Below are positions 36,383 through 45,571 of a stretch of 64,000 bases of DNA, in pieces. Position 1 is the stretch's first letter. Each line of letters begins with the position of its first letter. The DNA is from Solimonas variicoloris DSM 15731 (lineage in GTDB: Bacteria; Pseudomonadota; Gammaproteobacteria; Nevskiales; Nevskiaceae). The notes below the pieces were generated by a model. The model was not told the DNA's origin. It was given only the letters and a program-made list of their open reading frames with translations, and made no database searches. The stretch is from the NCBI RefSeq assembly GCF_000382285.1, contig NZ_KB907926.1, positions 372,001 through 436,000 of the forward strand. Reading direction: 5' to 3'. Position numbers and translations under genes: made by a program.

Positions 36383-37751
36383 AGCGCCAGCGCTGGCCGT
36401 CCTTGGAATCCTCGACCAGCACGCCGCGCGCCTTGAGCTCGTCGCGGATGCGATCCGACTCGGCCCACTGCTTGTTCTGGCGCGCCGCGGTGCGCTGCGC
36501 TAGCAGCGCCTCGATCTCGTCGGCCGACGGCGCACCGGCCGCGGCCGGTGCCTGCGCGAACCAGGCCGACGGCGCCTGCTGCAGCAGGCCGAGCAGCAGG
36601 CCGGCGTCGAGCATCTGCGCCTTGATGCGCGCCTTCTCGGCCGGATCGACCGCCTTGTTCGCGGCGCGCGCCAGCTCGAACAGCTCGGCGAGCGCCATCG
36701 GCGTGTTGACGTCGTCCTCGAGCGCGGCGACGAAGGCCTCCGGCGCGGTCACGCCCGGCGCCGCCTCGACGTCCTCCAGCTCGCGCAGCGCGCCGTACAG
36801 GCGGTCGAGCTTCTTGCGCGCCTCGGCGACAACCTCGTCGTTCCAGTCGAGCGGCTGACGATAGTGCGCGGTCAGCAGCACGAGGCGGATCACCTCGCCC
36901 GGCATCGACTTCAGCAGCTCGTGCACCAGCAGCACGTTGCCGATCGACTTCGACATCTTCTGGCTGTCGATGTTGAGGAAGCCGTTGTGCAGCCAGTAGC
37001 GCGCGAAGGTCCTGCCGCCGTGCGCGCAGGTCGACTGCGCGATCTCGTTCTCGTGATGCGGAAAGATCAGGTCGTGACCGCCGCCGTGAATGTCGATGGT
37101 CTCGCCGAGCAGCGCCTCGGCCATCGCCGAGCACTCGATGTGCCAGCCGGGCCGGCCGCGGCCCCAGGGCGAATCCCAGCCCGGCTGGTCGGCCGTCGAC
37201 GGCTTCCACAGCACGAAGTCGCCGGCGTGCTTCTTGTATGGCGCGATCTCGATGCGGGCGCCGGCCATCAGCGACTGCTCGTCGCGCTTCGACAGCGCGC
37301 CGTATGCCGGGAAGCTCAGCGTATGGAACAGCACGTGGCCGTCGGCGACGTAGGCGTGGCCGCTGGCGATCAGGCGCGAGATCATGTCGATGATCTGCGG
37401 CAGGTGCTCGGTGACGCGCGGCGTGAAGTCCGGCGGCAAGGCGCCGAGCGCGGCCATGTCGTCGTGATAGATCGCCGCGTAGCGGTCGGTGATGACGCGG
37501 ATGTCGACGCCTTCCTTCTTGGCGGCGGCATTGATCTTGTCGTCGATGTCGGTGATGTTGCGGACGTAGACGACCTTCGCATAGCGGCGGCGCAGTACCC
37601 GCGCCAGCACGTCGAAGACCACGACCGGACGCGCGTTGCCGATGTGCGCGTAGCTGTAGACCGTCGGCCCGCAGACGTACATCGTGATCCGCTGCGGATC
37701 GAGCGGGACGAATTCTTCCTTGCGGCCGGAAAGCGTGTTGTGGAGCTGCAT
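36375..37751 (-). CDS. cysS: Cysteinyl-tRNA synthetase
   Basis: Charges tRNA-Cys. 458 residues (E. coli 461). Class Ia signatures: [18 protein letters not shown] with the HIGH-type HIGN and a zinc Cys, [14 protein letters not shown] with another zinc ligand, [18 protein letters not shown] and the KMSKS loop ([11 protein letters not shown]). The C-terminal DALR domain and the tail [20 protein letters not shown] are present. ATG at 37751 is preferred (MQLHNTLSG); a GTG two codons earlier is possible. Overlaps the PAP2-like gene downstream. Confidence 0.97.
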   Translation of the reverse strand: MQLHNTLSGRKEEFVPLDPQRITMYVCGPTVYSYAHIGNARPVVVFDVLARVLRRRYAKVVYVRNITDIDDKINAAAKKEGVDIRVITDRYAAIYHDDMAALGALPPDFTPRVTEHLPQIIDMISRLIASGHAYVADGHVLFHTLSFPAYGALSKRDEQSLMAGARIEIAPYKKHAGDFVLWKPSTADQPGWDSPWGRGRPGWHIECSAMAEALLGETIDIHGGGHDLIFPHHENEIAQSTCAHGGRTFARYWLHNGFLNIDSQKMSKSIGNVLLVHELLKSMPGEVIRLVLLTAHYRQPLDWNDEVVAEARKKLDRLYGALRELEDVEAAPGVTAPEAFVAALEDDVNTPMALAELFELARAANKAVDPAEKARIKAQMLDAGLLLGLLQQAPSAWFAQAPAAAGAPSADEIEALLAQRTAARQNKQWAESDRIRDELKARGVLVEDSKDGQRWRYA

Positions 37752-37814
37752 GGGCACGGGCTGGCGAAAAACCCGCGCAGGATACCCGCAGCGCCGGCGG
37801 AAGTCAGGCGCCGG

Positions 37815-37940
37815 TCAGCGCAGCGCCGACAGCAGCAGCATGCCGCTGAACAGACCGGCCGCGAATCCCCAGAAGCACCAGACGTAGCGCCGCTTGAAAC
37901 GCTCGCGCCCGAGCTCGGCATCGAAATACTTCAGACCCAT
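37815..37940 (-). CDS. 41-residue membrane protein
   Basis: Very short reading frame: MGLKYFDAELGRERFKRR then a single hydrophobic helix (YVWCFWGFAAGLFSGMLLLSAL) ending in Arg. Positive N-terminal side suggests N-in orientation. AAGGAT lies upstream of the ATG at 37940. The frame is open to 38039 but the part before MGLKYFD looks non-coding. Lies between cysS and a peptidase lipoprotein gene on the same strand. Function unknown. Confidence 0.6.
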   Translation of the reverse strand: MGLKYFDAELGRERFKRRYVWCFWGFAAGLFSGMLLLSALR

Positions 37941-38069
37941 CGGCGAAATCCTTTGACCGCCCGCAGAACGCATCATCCTGCAAGAAGCATGCAGTTCGAT
38001 GACGCGCACGCTTTGCCCGCCGCACCTTAGGCGAGCCACGCCCGGGCCGGTAAGCCCCAGTTCTTGGGA

Positions 38070-39167
38070 TCAGGGCGCGACGCCGGCGGCCTCGTCGCGC
38101 GGCGACGGCGTCGCGCGCGCTGCCAGACGCGCCAGTTCAGCGCGGCGTGCACCCTTGTCGAGCCGCGCCAGGCGCTCCGCGGCGACATAGAAGCGCGACC
38201 AGTCGCCGCCGCTTTCGGCGAACAGCGCGGCGAACGCCGGCAGGTCGGCGTCGTAGAGGCCGAACGGCAGCAGCCGCGCGTTGTTGAGCGGCGCGGCCGC
38301 GAAGAAACCGTCGTAGTCGCCGTGCCCCTGCCAGGCGCCGTCGCGCAGCGCGCGGTACTGCGCGCGCAGCTCGTCGAGCACCGCCTGCTTGCGCACGCGC
38401 ATCGCCGCTGCATCGAGCGGTTCGCGATACAAGGCCGCGAGCCGCTCGCGCGCCGCCAGCACCAGCGCCGTGAACTGCGCGCGCCGCTGCCGGCGCGCCG
38501 CCGGCTCGGCACCGCCGAGCTGCGGGTTCCGCGCCAGATACTCGCGCAGCCCCTGCTCGCCGACGAATTCGGCGAACGACTCGTTGAAGCGGGTGTCGTG
38601 CTTGACGTACAGCTTCTGGTGCGCGAGCTCGTGGAACAGCGTCGCGATCAGCGTCGCGTCGTCCCAGCGCAGCATCGAGCTGAGCAGCGGATCGTCGAAC
38701 CAGCCGAGTGTCGAGTACGCCGGCACGCCGCCGACGTAGACGTCGTCGCCGCGCTCGCGCAGGCGCGCCGCCTCGGCGCGCGCATCGGCTTCGGCGTAGT
38801 AGCCGCGGTAGCCGACGCAGCCGGCGACCGGGAAGCAGTGCTCGATCGCATCGACGGAAAACTCGCGCGTCGCGAACACGTTCCAGACCACGTACGGGCG
38901 ATGCAGCGCGACATAGCTGCGATAGCTGCCGTTGTCCGGCAGGCCGAGCGCGCCGACCGCCCAGCCGCGCGCGTCACGCACCGTCTGCAGGCGCGCCTTG
39001 AGGCGCGGCTCGACGGCCGGATCGTCGAGCAGCGCGGCGATCGGCTGGCGGGCGCGCAGCAGCGCGATCTGCCCGGACACCGCCTGCGCGTAGTAGCCGA
39101 TCGTGCTGCAGGCGCCGAGCCACAGGCTGCCGGACAGGGTCAGGATTACCAGCGGCAGGCGGCGCAT
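38070..39167 (-). CDS. Putative zinc aminopeptidase lipoprotein
   Basis: 365 residues. Lipoprotein signal (SGSLWLGACSTIG). A zinc-peptidase motif HELAH (TLFHELAHQKLYVKHDTRFNESFAEFVGE) with the further Glu of FNESFAEF matches the PF10023 putative aminopeptidase family. Upstream motifs RPYVVWNVFATREFSVD and FPVAGCVGYRGYY support that. Probably anchored in the envelope; substrate not known. Starts ATG at 39167 and is divergent from the alpha/beta-hydrolase lipoprotein gene, 75 bp away. Confidence 0.88.
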   Translation of the reverse strand: MRRLPLVILTLSGSLWLGACSTIGYYAQAVSGQIALLRARQPIAALLDDPAVEPRLKARLQTVRDARGWAVGALGLPDNGSYRSYVALHRPYVVWNVFATREFSVDAIEHCFPVAGCVGYRGYYAEADARAEAARLRERGDDVYVGGVPAYSTLGWFDDPLLSSMLRWDDATLIATLFHELAHQKLYVKHDTRFNESFAEFVGEQGLREYLARNPQLGGAEPAARRQRRAQFTALVLAARERLAALYREPLDAAAMRVRKQAVLDELRAQYRALRDGAWQGHGDYDGFFAAAPLNNARLLPFGLYDADLPAFAALFAESGGDWSRFYVAAERLARLDKGARRAELARLAARATPSPRDEAAGVAP

Positions 39168-39242
39168 CGGTGTTCCGTATTGCGTTATGGTGACAGCACA
39201 AGGACATCAGAGGCACACGATAGTGCCATGGGGAGAATCATC

Positions 39243-41081
39243 ATGAAGCGCCATTCGTGCGCGCGAGTCCTGCTCGCGCTCGTCACCGTTCTTGCGCTCG
39301 CCGCCTGCGGCAGCAGTTCGTCGAGCGGCAGCGGCGCACCGCGCGTCGCGGTTACCGAAAGCCGCGACGGCACGATCTACCGCCAGGAGATCCCGGTTGC
39401 CAAGACCGGCGACACCATCATCGTGCAGGTCTTCGAGCCGACCCATCTGGAGAAGGGCAAGCGCTATCCGCTGGTGCTGCAGGGCCATGGCTACGGCGGC
39501 TCGCGCGAGACCGAGGCGCCGGACGGCAGCTTCATCCGGCGCCTGATCGACGCCGGCTATTACGTGATCTCGATCGACCAGCGCGGCTTCGGCCAGTCGA
39601 CCGGCACGGTGCGCGTGATGTCGCCGGACTACGAGGGCCAGGACCTGATCGCCGTGCTCGACTGGGCCGAGAACCTGCCCGGCCTCGCCCGTCGCGGCAA
39701 CGGCAAGATGCTGGTCGGCTCGTACGGCGGCTCGTACGGCGGCATGTACCAGCTGCTGCTCTACGCCGCCGATCCCGAACACCGCCTGCGCGTGCTGGCG
39801 CCGGACATCACGCCGCACGACCTTACCTACTCGCTCGACCCGAACGACGTCGTCAAGTCCGGCTGGGGTCTGGCGCTGGTCGCCGGCGGCGAAGCCTCGG
39901 TGACGCAGATTCTCGATCCGGCCAATCCGCTCGGCACCGTGCAGGCGCTCGTGCAGCAGGTCGCCGAAGGCGGCACGCGCGAGGACACGGCGATCATCGA
40001 GATCCTCGCCACCGCCGGCGTCACCAACAATTTCAGCGCGGCCGGCTTCAACTTCATGAAGTACCACAGCCTCGCCTACTTCTGCGAAGGCCAGCCGGCC
40101 GGCGCGCAGAACTTCGTTCTGGCGACGCCCGACCCGCTCGAAGTCGCGCCCGAGCGGCTGCCGGCCGCCGACGTGCTGCTCACTCAGGGCTTTCGCGACA
40201 CCCTGTTCAACTTCAACGACGGCCTGCACAACTACGAATGCCTGAAAGCGCGCGGCGGCGACGTGCGCCTGCTGACGCACCAGACCGGCCACATTCTGCC
40301 GGTGTCGCTCGGCACCGCCGGACTCGAGAATCCGCTCGATCCGTTCTACGCGGCGCTGACGCTGCCCGGCTTCCAGGACGCCGGCGGCACGCGCCGCTGC
40401 GGCTCGCTGGACCTCGACGACGTGCAGTTCGCCTGGTTCGAGGACAAGCTGCAGCAGCGCGCTTCGGTCGACGCGGTGCTGAGCACCGGCAGGAACGTCT
40501 GCCTGAGCCTCGCCGAAGACGATGCGGTCGCAACGCGCGAAGTGCCACGCGGCGGCACGCGCTTCGCGATCGACGCCGGCACGCCGCAGCTCAACAGCCT
40601 GCTCGGCGTCGCCGGCTCGCTGCTCGGCAACGGCCTGCGCGACAGCGTGCTGCTCGCCAACCAGACGCTGTACACGGTGCCGGCCGGCGGCGCGGTGCTG
40701 GCCGGCGTGCCGCTGCTGCAGCTCGATCTCGAAGGCCTGTCCGGCCTCGAACAGGAGAACTGCGCGACGACGCTGGTGCAGCTCGGCTGCGACCCGATCC
40801 TGTTCCTGGCGATCGGCCATCGCCCGCCCGGTCAGGAACGCTGGGACATCGTCGACGACCAGATCACCCCGGTGCGCGGCTTCGGCACACACGAGCTGGA
40901 AATGAACGGCGTCGCCGAACGCCTCGGCGAAGGCGACGAGCTGGCGCTGCTGATCTACGCCTTCCACGCGCAGTTCCCGATCACCTGGTCGCGTGACCTG
41001 CTGGTGCCGGCGCTCAAACTCAGCGGCAGCGTCGAGCTGCCGCTGCTCGATCCGGCGACGATCGTGCGCGACGGCGTCTGA
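39243..41081 (+). CDS. Secreted alpha/beta hydrolase, S15/CocE-like lipoprotein
   Basis: 612 residues. Lipoprotein signal (VLALAACGSSSSSG). An alpha/beta-hydrolase core begins with YPLVLQGHGYGGSRE and DAGYYVISIDQRGFGQSTG, with nucleophile elbow GSYGGSYGGMYQ (GxSxGG) and a later GHILPVSLG that can give the catalytic His. This is the X-Pro dipeptidyl-peptidase / cocaine-esterase type, with a C-terminal beta-sandwich-like part (about 400-600). Exact substrate unknown. GGGGAG lies about 7 bases before the ATG (MKRHSCARV). Confidence 0.85.
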   Translation: MKRHSCARVLLALVTVLALAACGSSSSSGSGAPRVAVTESRDGTIYRQEIPVAKTGDTIIVQVFEPTHLEKGKRYPLVLQGHGYGGSRETEAPDGSFIRRLIDAGYYVISIDQRGFGQSTGTVRVMSPDYEGQDLIAVLDWAENLPGLARRGNGKMLVGSYGGSYGGMYQLLLYAADPEHRLRVLAPDITPHDLTYSLDPNDVVKSGWGLALVAGGEASVTQILDPANPLGTVQALVQQVAEGGTREDTAIIEILATAGVTNNFSAAGFNFMKYHSLAYFCEGQPAGAQNFVLATPDPLEVAPERLPAADVLLTQGFRDTLFNFNDGLHNYECLKARGGDVRLLTHQTGHILPVSLGTAGLENPLDPFYAALTLPGFQDAGGTRRCGSLDLDDVQFAWFEDKLQQRASVDAVLSTGRNVCLSLAEDDAVATREVPRGGTRFAIDAGTPQLNSLLGVAGSLLGNGLRDSVLLANQTLYTVPAGGAVLAGVPLLQLDLEGLSGLEQENCATTLVQLGCDPILFLAIGHRPPGQERWDIVDDQITPVRGFGTHELEMNGVAERLGEGDELALLIYAFHAQFPITWSRDLLVPALKLSGSVELPLLDPATIVRDGV

Positions 41082-41145
41082 CGGCGCTGACCGGCAGCGC
41101 GACGGCATGGAGGCGGCCGTCGCGCCGCCTTATGATGACGGCCCC

Positions 41146-42180
41146 GTGCCGCCCCCGCCCATGAACGCCCCCACGACCGCCGTCAGCCGCGCCGATCTGG
41201 CCGCCTGGATCCTGAGCGCCGTCGCGCTCGGGCTGATCCTCGAACTGCATCTGCTGCCGTCGCTGCTCGCCGGCCTGCTGGTATTCGAACTGGTCGATGT
41301 GCTGACGCCGCGCCTGGCGCTGCGCGCGCTCGGCCGCGACGGCCCGCGGCTGCTGGCGGTGACGCTGATCGCGACGATCGTCATCGCCGTGCTCGCCTCG
41401 GCCGGGGTCGGCATCGTCGCCTTCCTGCGCAACAGCGACGAGAGCCTGCCGCTGTTGATGCGCAAGATGGCGCAGATCATCGACGACGCCCGCACGCGCC
41501 TGCCGGCGGACCTGCTCGCCTACGTGCCGCCGGACGCCGAGACGCTGCGCCAGAAGCTCGTCGAATGGCTGCGTTCGCACGCCGGCTCGCTGCAGCTCGC
41601 CGGCCGCGACCTCGGCCGCTCGCTGGTGCACATCCTGATGGGCATGATCGTCGGCGCGCTGCTGTCGCTGCAGAAGGCCGCGCAGCACGGCGAACGCCGG
41701 CCGCTGAGCGAGCGCATCGCCGAGCACGCCGAGCGCCTCGCCGCGGTGTTCCGCCGCGTGGTCTTCGCGCAGTTCTGGATCTCGGCGATCAACACCTTTT
41801 TCACCTGGCTCTACCTCGGCGTCGCGCTGCCGGCCTTCGGCGTCGACCTGCCGCTGACCAAGACGCTGCTGGCGATCACCTTCATCGCCGGCCTGCTGCC
41901 GATCCTCGGCAATCTGATTTCCAACACGGTGATCATCGTCGTCAGCCTCGCCCAGGGCCTGCCGGTCGCGGCCGCTTCGCTGGCCTACCTGGTCGTCATC
42001 CACAAGCTCGAATACTTCCTCAACGCGCGCATCATCGGCTCCAACATCAAGGCGCGCGCCTGGGAGCTGCTGGTGGCGATGCTGGTGATGGAAGCGGCGT
42101 TCGGCATCCCCGGCCTGATCGCCGCGCCGATCTTCTACGCGTACTTCAAGGAAGAGCTGCGCAGCCGGCAGCTGGTCTGA
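41146..42180 (+). CDS. AI-2E family transporter
   Basis: 344 residues from the GTG at 41146, 339 from the ATG at 41161. Family PF01594; members range from autoinducer-2 export (TqsA) to Na+/H+ antiport, and this one has no assigned cargo. Seen: eight or so hydrophobic helices, FAQFWISAINTFFTWLYLG, FIAGLLPILGNLISNTVIIVVS and IHKLEYFLNARIIGSNIKARAWELLVAML, the signature C-terminal region. A TATGAT at 41131-41136 lies nine bases before the GTG, which would give a near-leaderless mRNA; the ATG has no Shine-Dalgarno. Stops four bases from the convergent MBL gene. Confidence 0.88.
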   Translation: MPPPPMNAPTTAVSRADLAAWILSAVALGLILELHLLPSLLAGLLVFELVDVLTPRLALRALGRDGPRLLAVTLIATIVIAVLASAGVGIVAFLRNSDESLPLLMRKMAQIIDDARTRLPADLLAYVPPDAETLRQKLVEWLRSHAGSLQLAGRDLGRSLVHILMGMIVGALLSLQKAAQHGERRPLSERIAEHAERLAAVFRRVVFAQFWISAINTFFTWLYLGVALPAFGVDLPLTKTLLAITFIAGLLPILGNLISNTVIIVVSLAQGLPVAAASLAYLVVIHKLEYFLNARIIGSNIKARAWELLVAMLVMEAAFGIPGLIAAPIFYAYFKEELRSRQLV

Positions 42181-42184
42181 GCGC

Positions 42185-43156
42185 TCAGGCGCGCGGCTTC
42201 GCCTGCTGGTCGAGCCAGACGCCGAGGCCCTGCGCGTTGAGTTCGAGGTCGCCGTCGAGAATCGCGCCGATCGCCTCGTCGGCGAGCGTGCAGCCGTGCG
42301 CGCGCAGCGCGGCGAGCGCATCGGCGCTCAGCGCGCGCCGCAGCTGCGCATGGCGGTCCTGCACACCGGCCAGTTCGGTCGCGATCCGCTCGTAGCGGGC
42401 GATGCCGTCGCCGAGCTCGCGTGCCAGCCGCGGCACCTCGCCGACGCGGCCGTAGTGCGTCAGGTACATCCACTGCGGCGCGTACGCCAGCAGGCGCGCG
42501 AGCGTCTGCCGCCAGGCTTCGGGTTCGAACTGCACCGGCGTCGTCGTCGGCATCACGAACGGCCCGGCCGCGGTGTCGAACTCGCGGTACGACAAGCCGA
42601 AGCTGTCGCCGGTGAAGAAGCCGCGGCTGGCGGCGTCCCAGACGCAGAAGTGATGGCGGGCGTGGCCCGGCGAGTCGATGAATTCCAGCGCGCCGTCGCC
42701 GAGCGGCAGGCGCAGGCCGTCGTCGGCGACGATCACGCGCGCTTCCGGCACCGGCGCGATCTCGCCGTACATGCGCTGCACGGCGTCCGCGCCGTAGACC
42801 GCCGAGGCGCCGGCGATCAGCTTGCCCGGATCGATCAGATGCCGCGCGCCGCGCGGATGCACAACCAGCTTCGCGTTCGGCAGTGCCCGCATCAGCAGCC
42901 CGGCGCCGCCGGCGTGGTCGAGGTGCACGTGGGTCGGAATCACGTAGCGCACGCGCTCGCGGGCCAGCCCGCGCGCCTCGAGCAGCGCCAGCAGTGCCGG
43001 CACGCCGGGTGAAGTCCCCGCCTCGACGAAGGCGAGATCGTCGCCGCGTTCGATCAGGTAGCAGCAGGCCATCTGCGGGCGGACCTGCTGGGTGTCGATG
43101 CAAAGAATGCCGGCGTCGAGCGCGACGCACGGTGCGGGGGAGATCAGGCTGTCCAT
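42185..43156 (-). CDS. MBL-fold metallohydrolase
   Basis: 323 residues. Metallo-beta-lactamase fold with PTHVHLDHAGGAG (HxHxDH), a further SPGHARHH and FFTGDSFGLSYREF, and THYGR near residue 240; these supply a dinuclear zinc site. Known family functions include hydrolysing lactones, thioesters and nucleotides, so no substrate can be given. Ends with a helical C-terminal part (about 245-320). Start at the ATG (MDSLISPAPC). Follows the LuxR gene by 32 bp on the same strand; the pair is probably one operon. Confidence 0.88.
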   Translation of the reverse strand: MDSLISPAPCVALDAGILCIDTQQVRPQMACCYLIERGDDLAFVEAGTSPGVPALLALLEARGLARERVRYVIPTHVHLDHAGGAGLLMRALPNAKLVVHPRGARHLIDPGKLIAGASAVYGADAVQRMYGEIAPVPEARVIVADDGLRLPLGDGALEFIDSPGHARHHFCVWDAASRGFFTGDSFGLSYREFDTAAGPFVMPTTTPVQFEPEAWRQTLARLLAYAPQWMYLTHYGRVGEVPRLARELGDGIARYERIATELAGVQDRHAQLRRALSADALAALRAHGCTLADEAIGAILDGDLELNAQGLGVWLDQQAKPRA

Positions 43157-43188
43157 GCCGGCAAGCCTAGCAGACGGCACGGCGCCGC

Positions 43189-44100
43189 TCAGGCGGCCTT
43201 GCTGTCGGCGGCGCGACGCAGCAGCTCGACCAGTTCCTCGCGGCGGTAGATGCCGAGCTTGCGATAGATGCGCGAGGCGTGGTTGGCAACCGTGCTGATC
43301 GCGATCTCGTATTCGCGCGCGACGCTCTTGAAGGTCTTGCCGAGCGCCAGCGCGCGGGCGATCTCCTGCTCGCGCGGCGACAGCACGTCGAGCGGATGCG
43401 GCCGGCGCGCGTTGAGCAGGTACAGCCTGCCCTCCGGCTTGACGCGGAAATGCAGGCTGCCGATCTGGAACGGGCCCGGCTCGTCGAGCCGTTCCGGCGG
43501 CAGCGCGAACGGCAGCGCCGTGAAATGCACGTCGCCGAACTCGAGCGCGACCAGTTCGCGGAAACGGTCGCTGATCGCGTAGATCGCGCCGCCGGCGTCG
43601 ACCAGCGCCGCCGAGCCGCGCGAGCTGCGCCCCATCGCCATCAGCCACTCGTCGCGGCGCACGAACTGCTGCAGGCCGAGCGACGCGGCCTGCACCAGGT
43701 GGCCGGCGGCGCGGCGCAGCCATTCGTGCGGCGGCGTCTGCGGCCCCGGCAGCAGCACCAGCACGCTGTGCAGCGACGAGCCGCGATGGCCGATCTTCAG
43801 CGCCAGGGCCTGCCGCGGCCGGCCGCCGGCATCGACGCCGATCTGCAGTTCGCGCTGGCCCTGCGGAAAGCGCAATCCGGCCAGCGTCGCGGCGTCCAGC
43901 GCCAGCCGTTCCGGCCAGCGCGCGAACTCGCCGTCGGCGCCGTCGCGCGCACGGATCGTCCAGGCTCCGCCGTCGGCGCCGGCCCATTCGCAGAAGCGCT
44001 GCAGGGCCTCGGCCTGGAAGTGCTGCCAGTCCCGTTCGAAGGCCGCGCTGTAGACGGCTTCGATCAGGCGGTCGAGATCGCGGTGGGCGGGACCATCCAT
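43189..44100 (-). CDS. LuxR-type transcriptional regulator
   Basis: 303 residues. C-terminal helix-turn-helix of the GerE/LuxR type (about 235-295): LDVLSPREQEIARALALGKTFKSVAREYEIAISTVANHASRIYRKLGI. The N-terminal 220 residues lack a receiver or autoinducer-binding signature, though the order resembles small GAF-like sensor regulators. No phosphoacceptor was found. Start chosen at MDGPAHRDL; a longer frame exists to 44157. Located immediately upstream of an MBL hydrolase gene it may control. Confidence 0.85.
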   Translation of the reverse strand: MDGPAHRDLDRLIEAVYSAAFERDWQHFQAEALQRFCEWAGADGGAWTIRARDGADGEFARWPERLALDAATLAGLRFPQGQRELQIGVDAGGRPRQALALKIGHRGSSLHSVLVLLPGPQTPPHEWLRRAAGHLVQAASLGLQQFVRRDEWLMAMGRSSRGSAALVDAGGAIYAISDRFRELVALEFGDVHFTALPFALPPERLDEPGPFQIGSLHFRVKPEGRLYLLNARRPHPLDVLSPREQEIARALALGKTFKSVAREYEIAISTVANHASRIYRKLGIYRREELVELLRRAADSKAA

Positions 44101-44153
44101 GGGTCGCGGTTCTGCTCGCTGGCTGTTCCGGTCCGATTCTAGACCGCCCGCCC

Positions 44154-45077
44154 TCATCCGCGCCGCTCCGCGCTCCGTTCGAGCAGCTCGCCGTCGTGCG
44201 CGGCCGGATCCTCGATCGGTTCCAGATGGGTCAGCACCGACAGCGGCCCGAGCCGCTCGGCGATCTCGTGTTCGATCGCCTCGGCCAGGTCGTGGCCGCG
44301 CTGCACGCTCCAGGCGCCGGGCACCAGCACATGCAGCGTCAGGAAGCGGCGGCTGCCGGCGGTGCGCGTGCGGATCGCGTGGAAATCGATGCCCTGCTGG
44401 CGGTACCCGTCGAGCACGGCGTCGAGCGCGGCGCGCTCGTCAGCCGGCCAGGCGTGATCCATCAGGCCGCGGCCGGCGACGCCGAGCAGGTGATACCCGG
44501 TCCACAGCAGATAGCCGGCCACCGCGATCGCCACCAGCGCGTCGAGCACCAGCCAGCCGGTCAGCGCGACCAGGGCCACGGCGACGACGATGCCGGCCGT
44601 GGTCCAGACGTCGCTCATCAGGTGGCGGCCGTCGGCGATCAGCGCCGGCGAGCGGTGCCGGCGGCCGACCTGCAGCAGCAGGCGCGCGACGACCAGATTG
44701 ACGAGCGAGGCCAGCACGCTGATCGCCAAGCCGATGCCCGGCTGCTGCAGCGGCTGCGGATGCAGCAGGCGTGGCAGCGCCGCGTAGCAGATGCCGAGCG
44801 CGGCGATGAAGATCAGCGCGCCCTCGAAGCCGCTCGAGAAGTACTCGGCCTTGCCGTGGCCGTAGGCGTGCTCGTCGTCCGGCGGCATCGCCGCCCAGCG
44901 CAGCGACGCGAACGCGGCGAGTCCGGCGCCGAGGTTGACCAGCGATTCGAGCGCATCGGACAGCAGGCCGACCGAACCGCTGTAGTGCCAGGCGACGAAC
45001 TTGAGCAGCATCGTCAGCCCCGCCGCGGCGACCGACAGCAGCGCGTAGCGGGCCGGCGCGCCGAGTCCGCCGAGCAT
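44154..45077 (-). CDS. Cation diffusion facilitator transporter
   Basis: 307 residues, six membrane helices and a C-terminal cytoplasmic domain (about 210-300). Seen: GLLSDALESLVNLGAGLAAF, DDEHAYGHGKAEYFSSGFEG and LIADGRHLMSDVWTT. The transport site of characterised Zn/Fe members is D...D plus H...D; here the first pair reads E...N (ESLVN) while H and D remain, so metal choice may differ. ATG at 45077 shares one base with the chpC stop (TGATG), suggesting co-transcription with the chemotaxis operon. Confidence 0.9.
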   Translation of the reverse strand: MLGGLGAPARYALLSVAAAGLTMLLKFVAWHYSGSVGLLSDALESLVNLGAGLAAFASLRWAAMPPDDEHAYGHGKAEYFSSGFEGALIFIAALGICYAALPRLLHPQPLQQPGIGLAISVLASLVNLVVARLLLQVGRRHRSPALIADGRHLMSDVWTTAGIVVAVALVALTGWLVLDALVAIAVAGYLLWTGYHLLGVAGRGLMDHAWPADERAALDAVLDGYRQQGIDFHAIRTRTAGSRRFLTLHVLVPGAWSVQRGHDLAEAIEHEIAERLGPLSVLTHLEPIEDPAAHDGELLERSAERRG

Positions 45078-45571
45078 CAGACTCCCGCCGTGGTCAGCGC
45101 CCGCGCGATCTCCGCTTCGAGCATGTCGAGATCGGGAATCAGCGCTTCCTGATTGGCGACGCGGGCGCGCGCCAGCAGCAGTTCGGGGCGGTCGCGCTCG
45201 CGCAGCGGCAGCGGCTGCAGCGCCGCGCGGTTCAGCGTGACCAGATGCGGATAGGCCTGGGTGACGAGCGCAAACTGACCGGACGGCAGGTGGCGGCCGT
45301 TGGAGTTCAGGACGACGAGGCGCTCGCGGCGCGGATCGGACGCCGCTTCGCCGCGGTTGAGCGGTTCGAAGCGCAGCACCGGCAGACGCCGGCCGTTCCA
45401 TTCGAGCAGGCCCGGCAGCCACGGCGGCAGCCGCGGATTCGGCTGCACGGCATCGCGGGCGACGACTTCGGCGACCGCGAGATTCGGCAGCAGCAGCGTG
45501 TCGCCGGCCAGCGCGATCAGCACCGCATAGAGCTGCTGGCGGGTCGCCGGCGTAGGGGTATCGACCGTCAT
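45077..45571 (-). CDS. chpC: CheW-like adaptor, ChpC-type
   Basis: 164 residues. CheW-like fold: LLLPNLAVAEVVARD, PWLPGLLEWNGRRLPVLRFEPLNRG and RLVVLNSNG. In Pseudomonas the gene after chpA in this pathway codes for ChpC, a second CheW, and this position and length fit. It would help couple a receptor to the ChpA kinase, though it is more divergent than PilI. Its ATG overlaps the chpA stop (ATGA). The pilK and chpB genes that lie near chpA in P. aeruginosa are not present here. Confidence 0.8.
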   Translation of the reverse strand: MTVDTPTPATRQQLYAVLIALAGDTLLLPNLAVAEVVARDAVQPNPRLPPWLPGLLEWNGRRLPVLRFEPLNRGEAASDPRRERLVVLNSNGRHLPSGQFALVTQAYPHLVTLNRAALQPLPLRERDRPELLLARARVANQEALIPDLDMLEAEIARALTTAGV

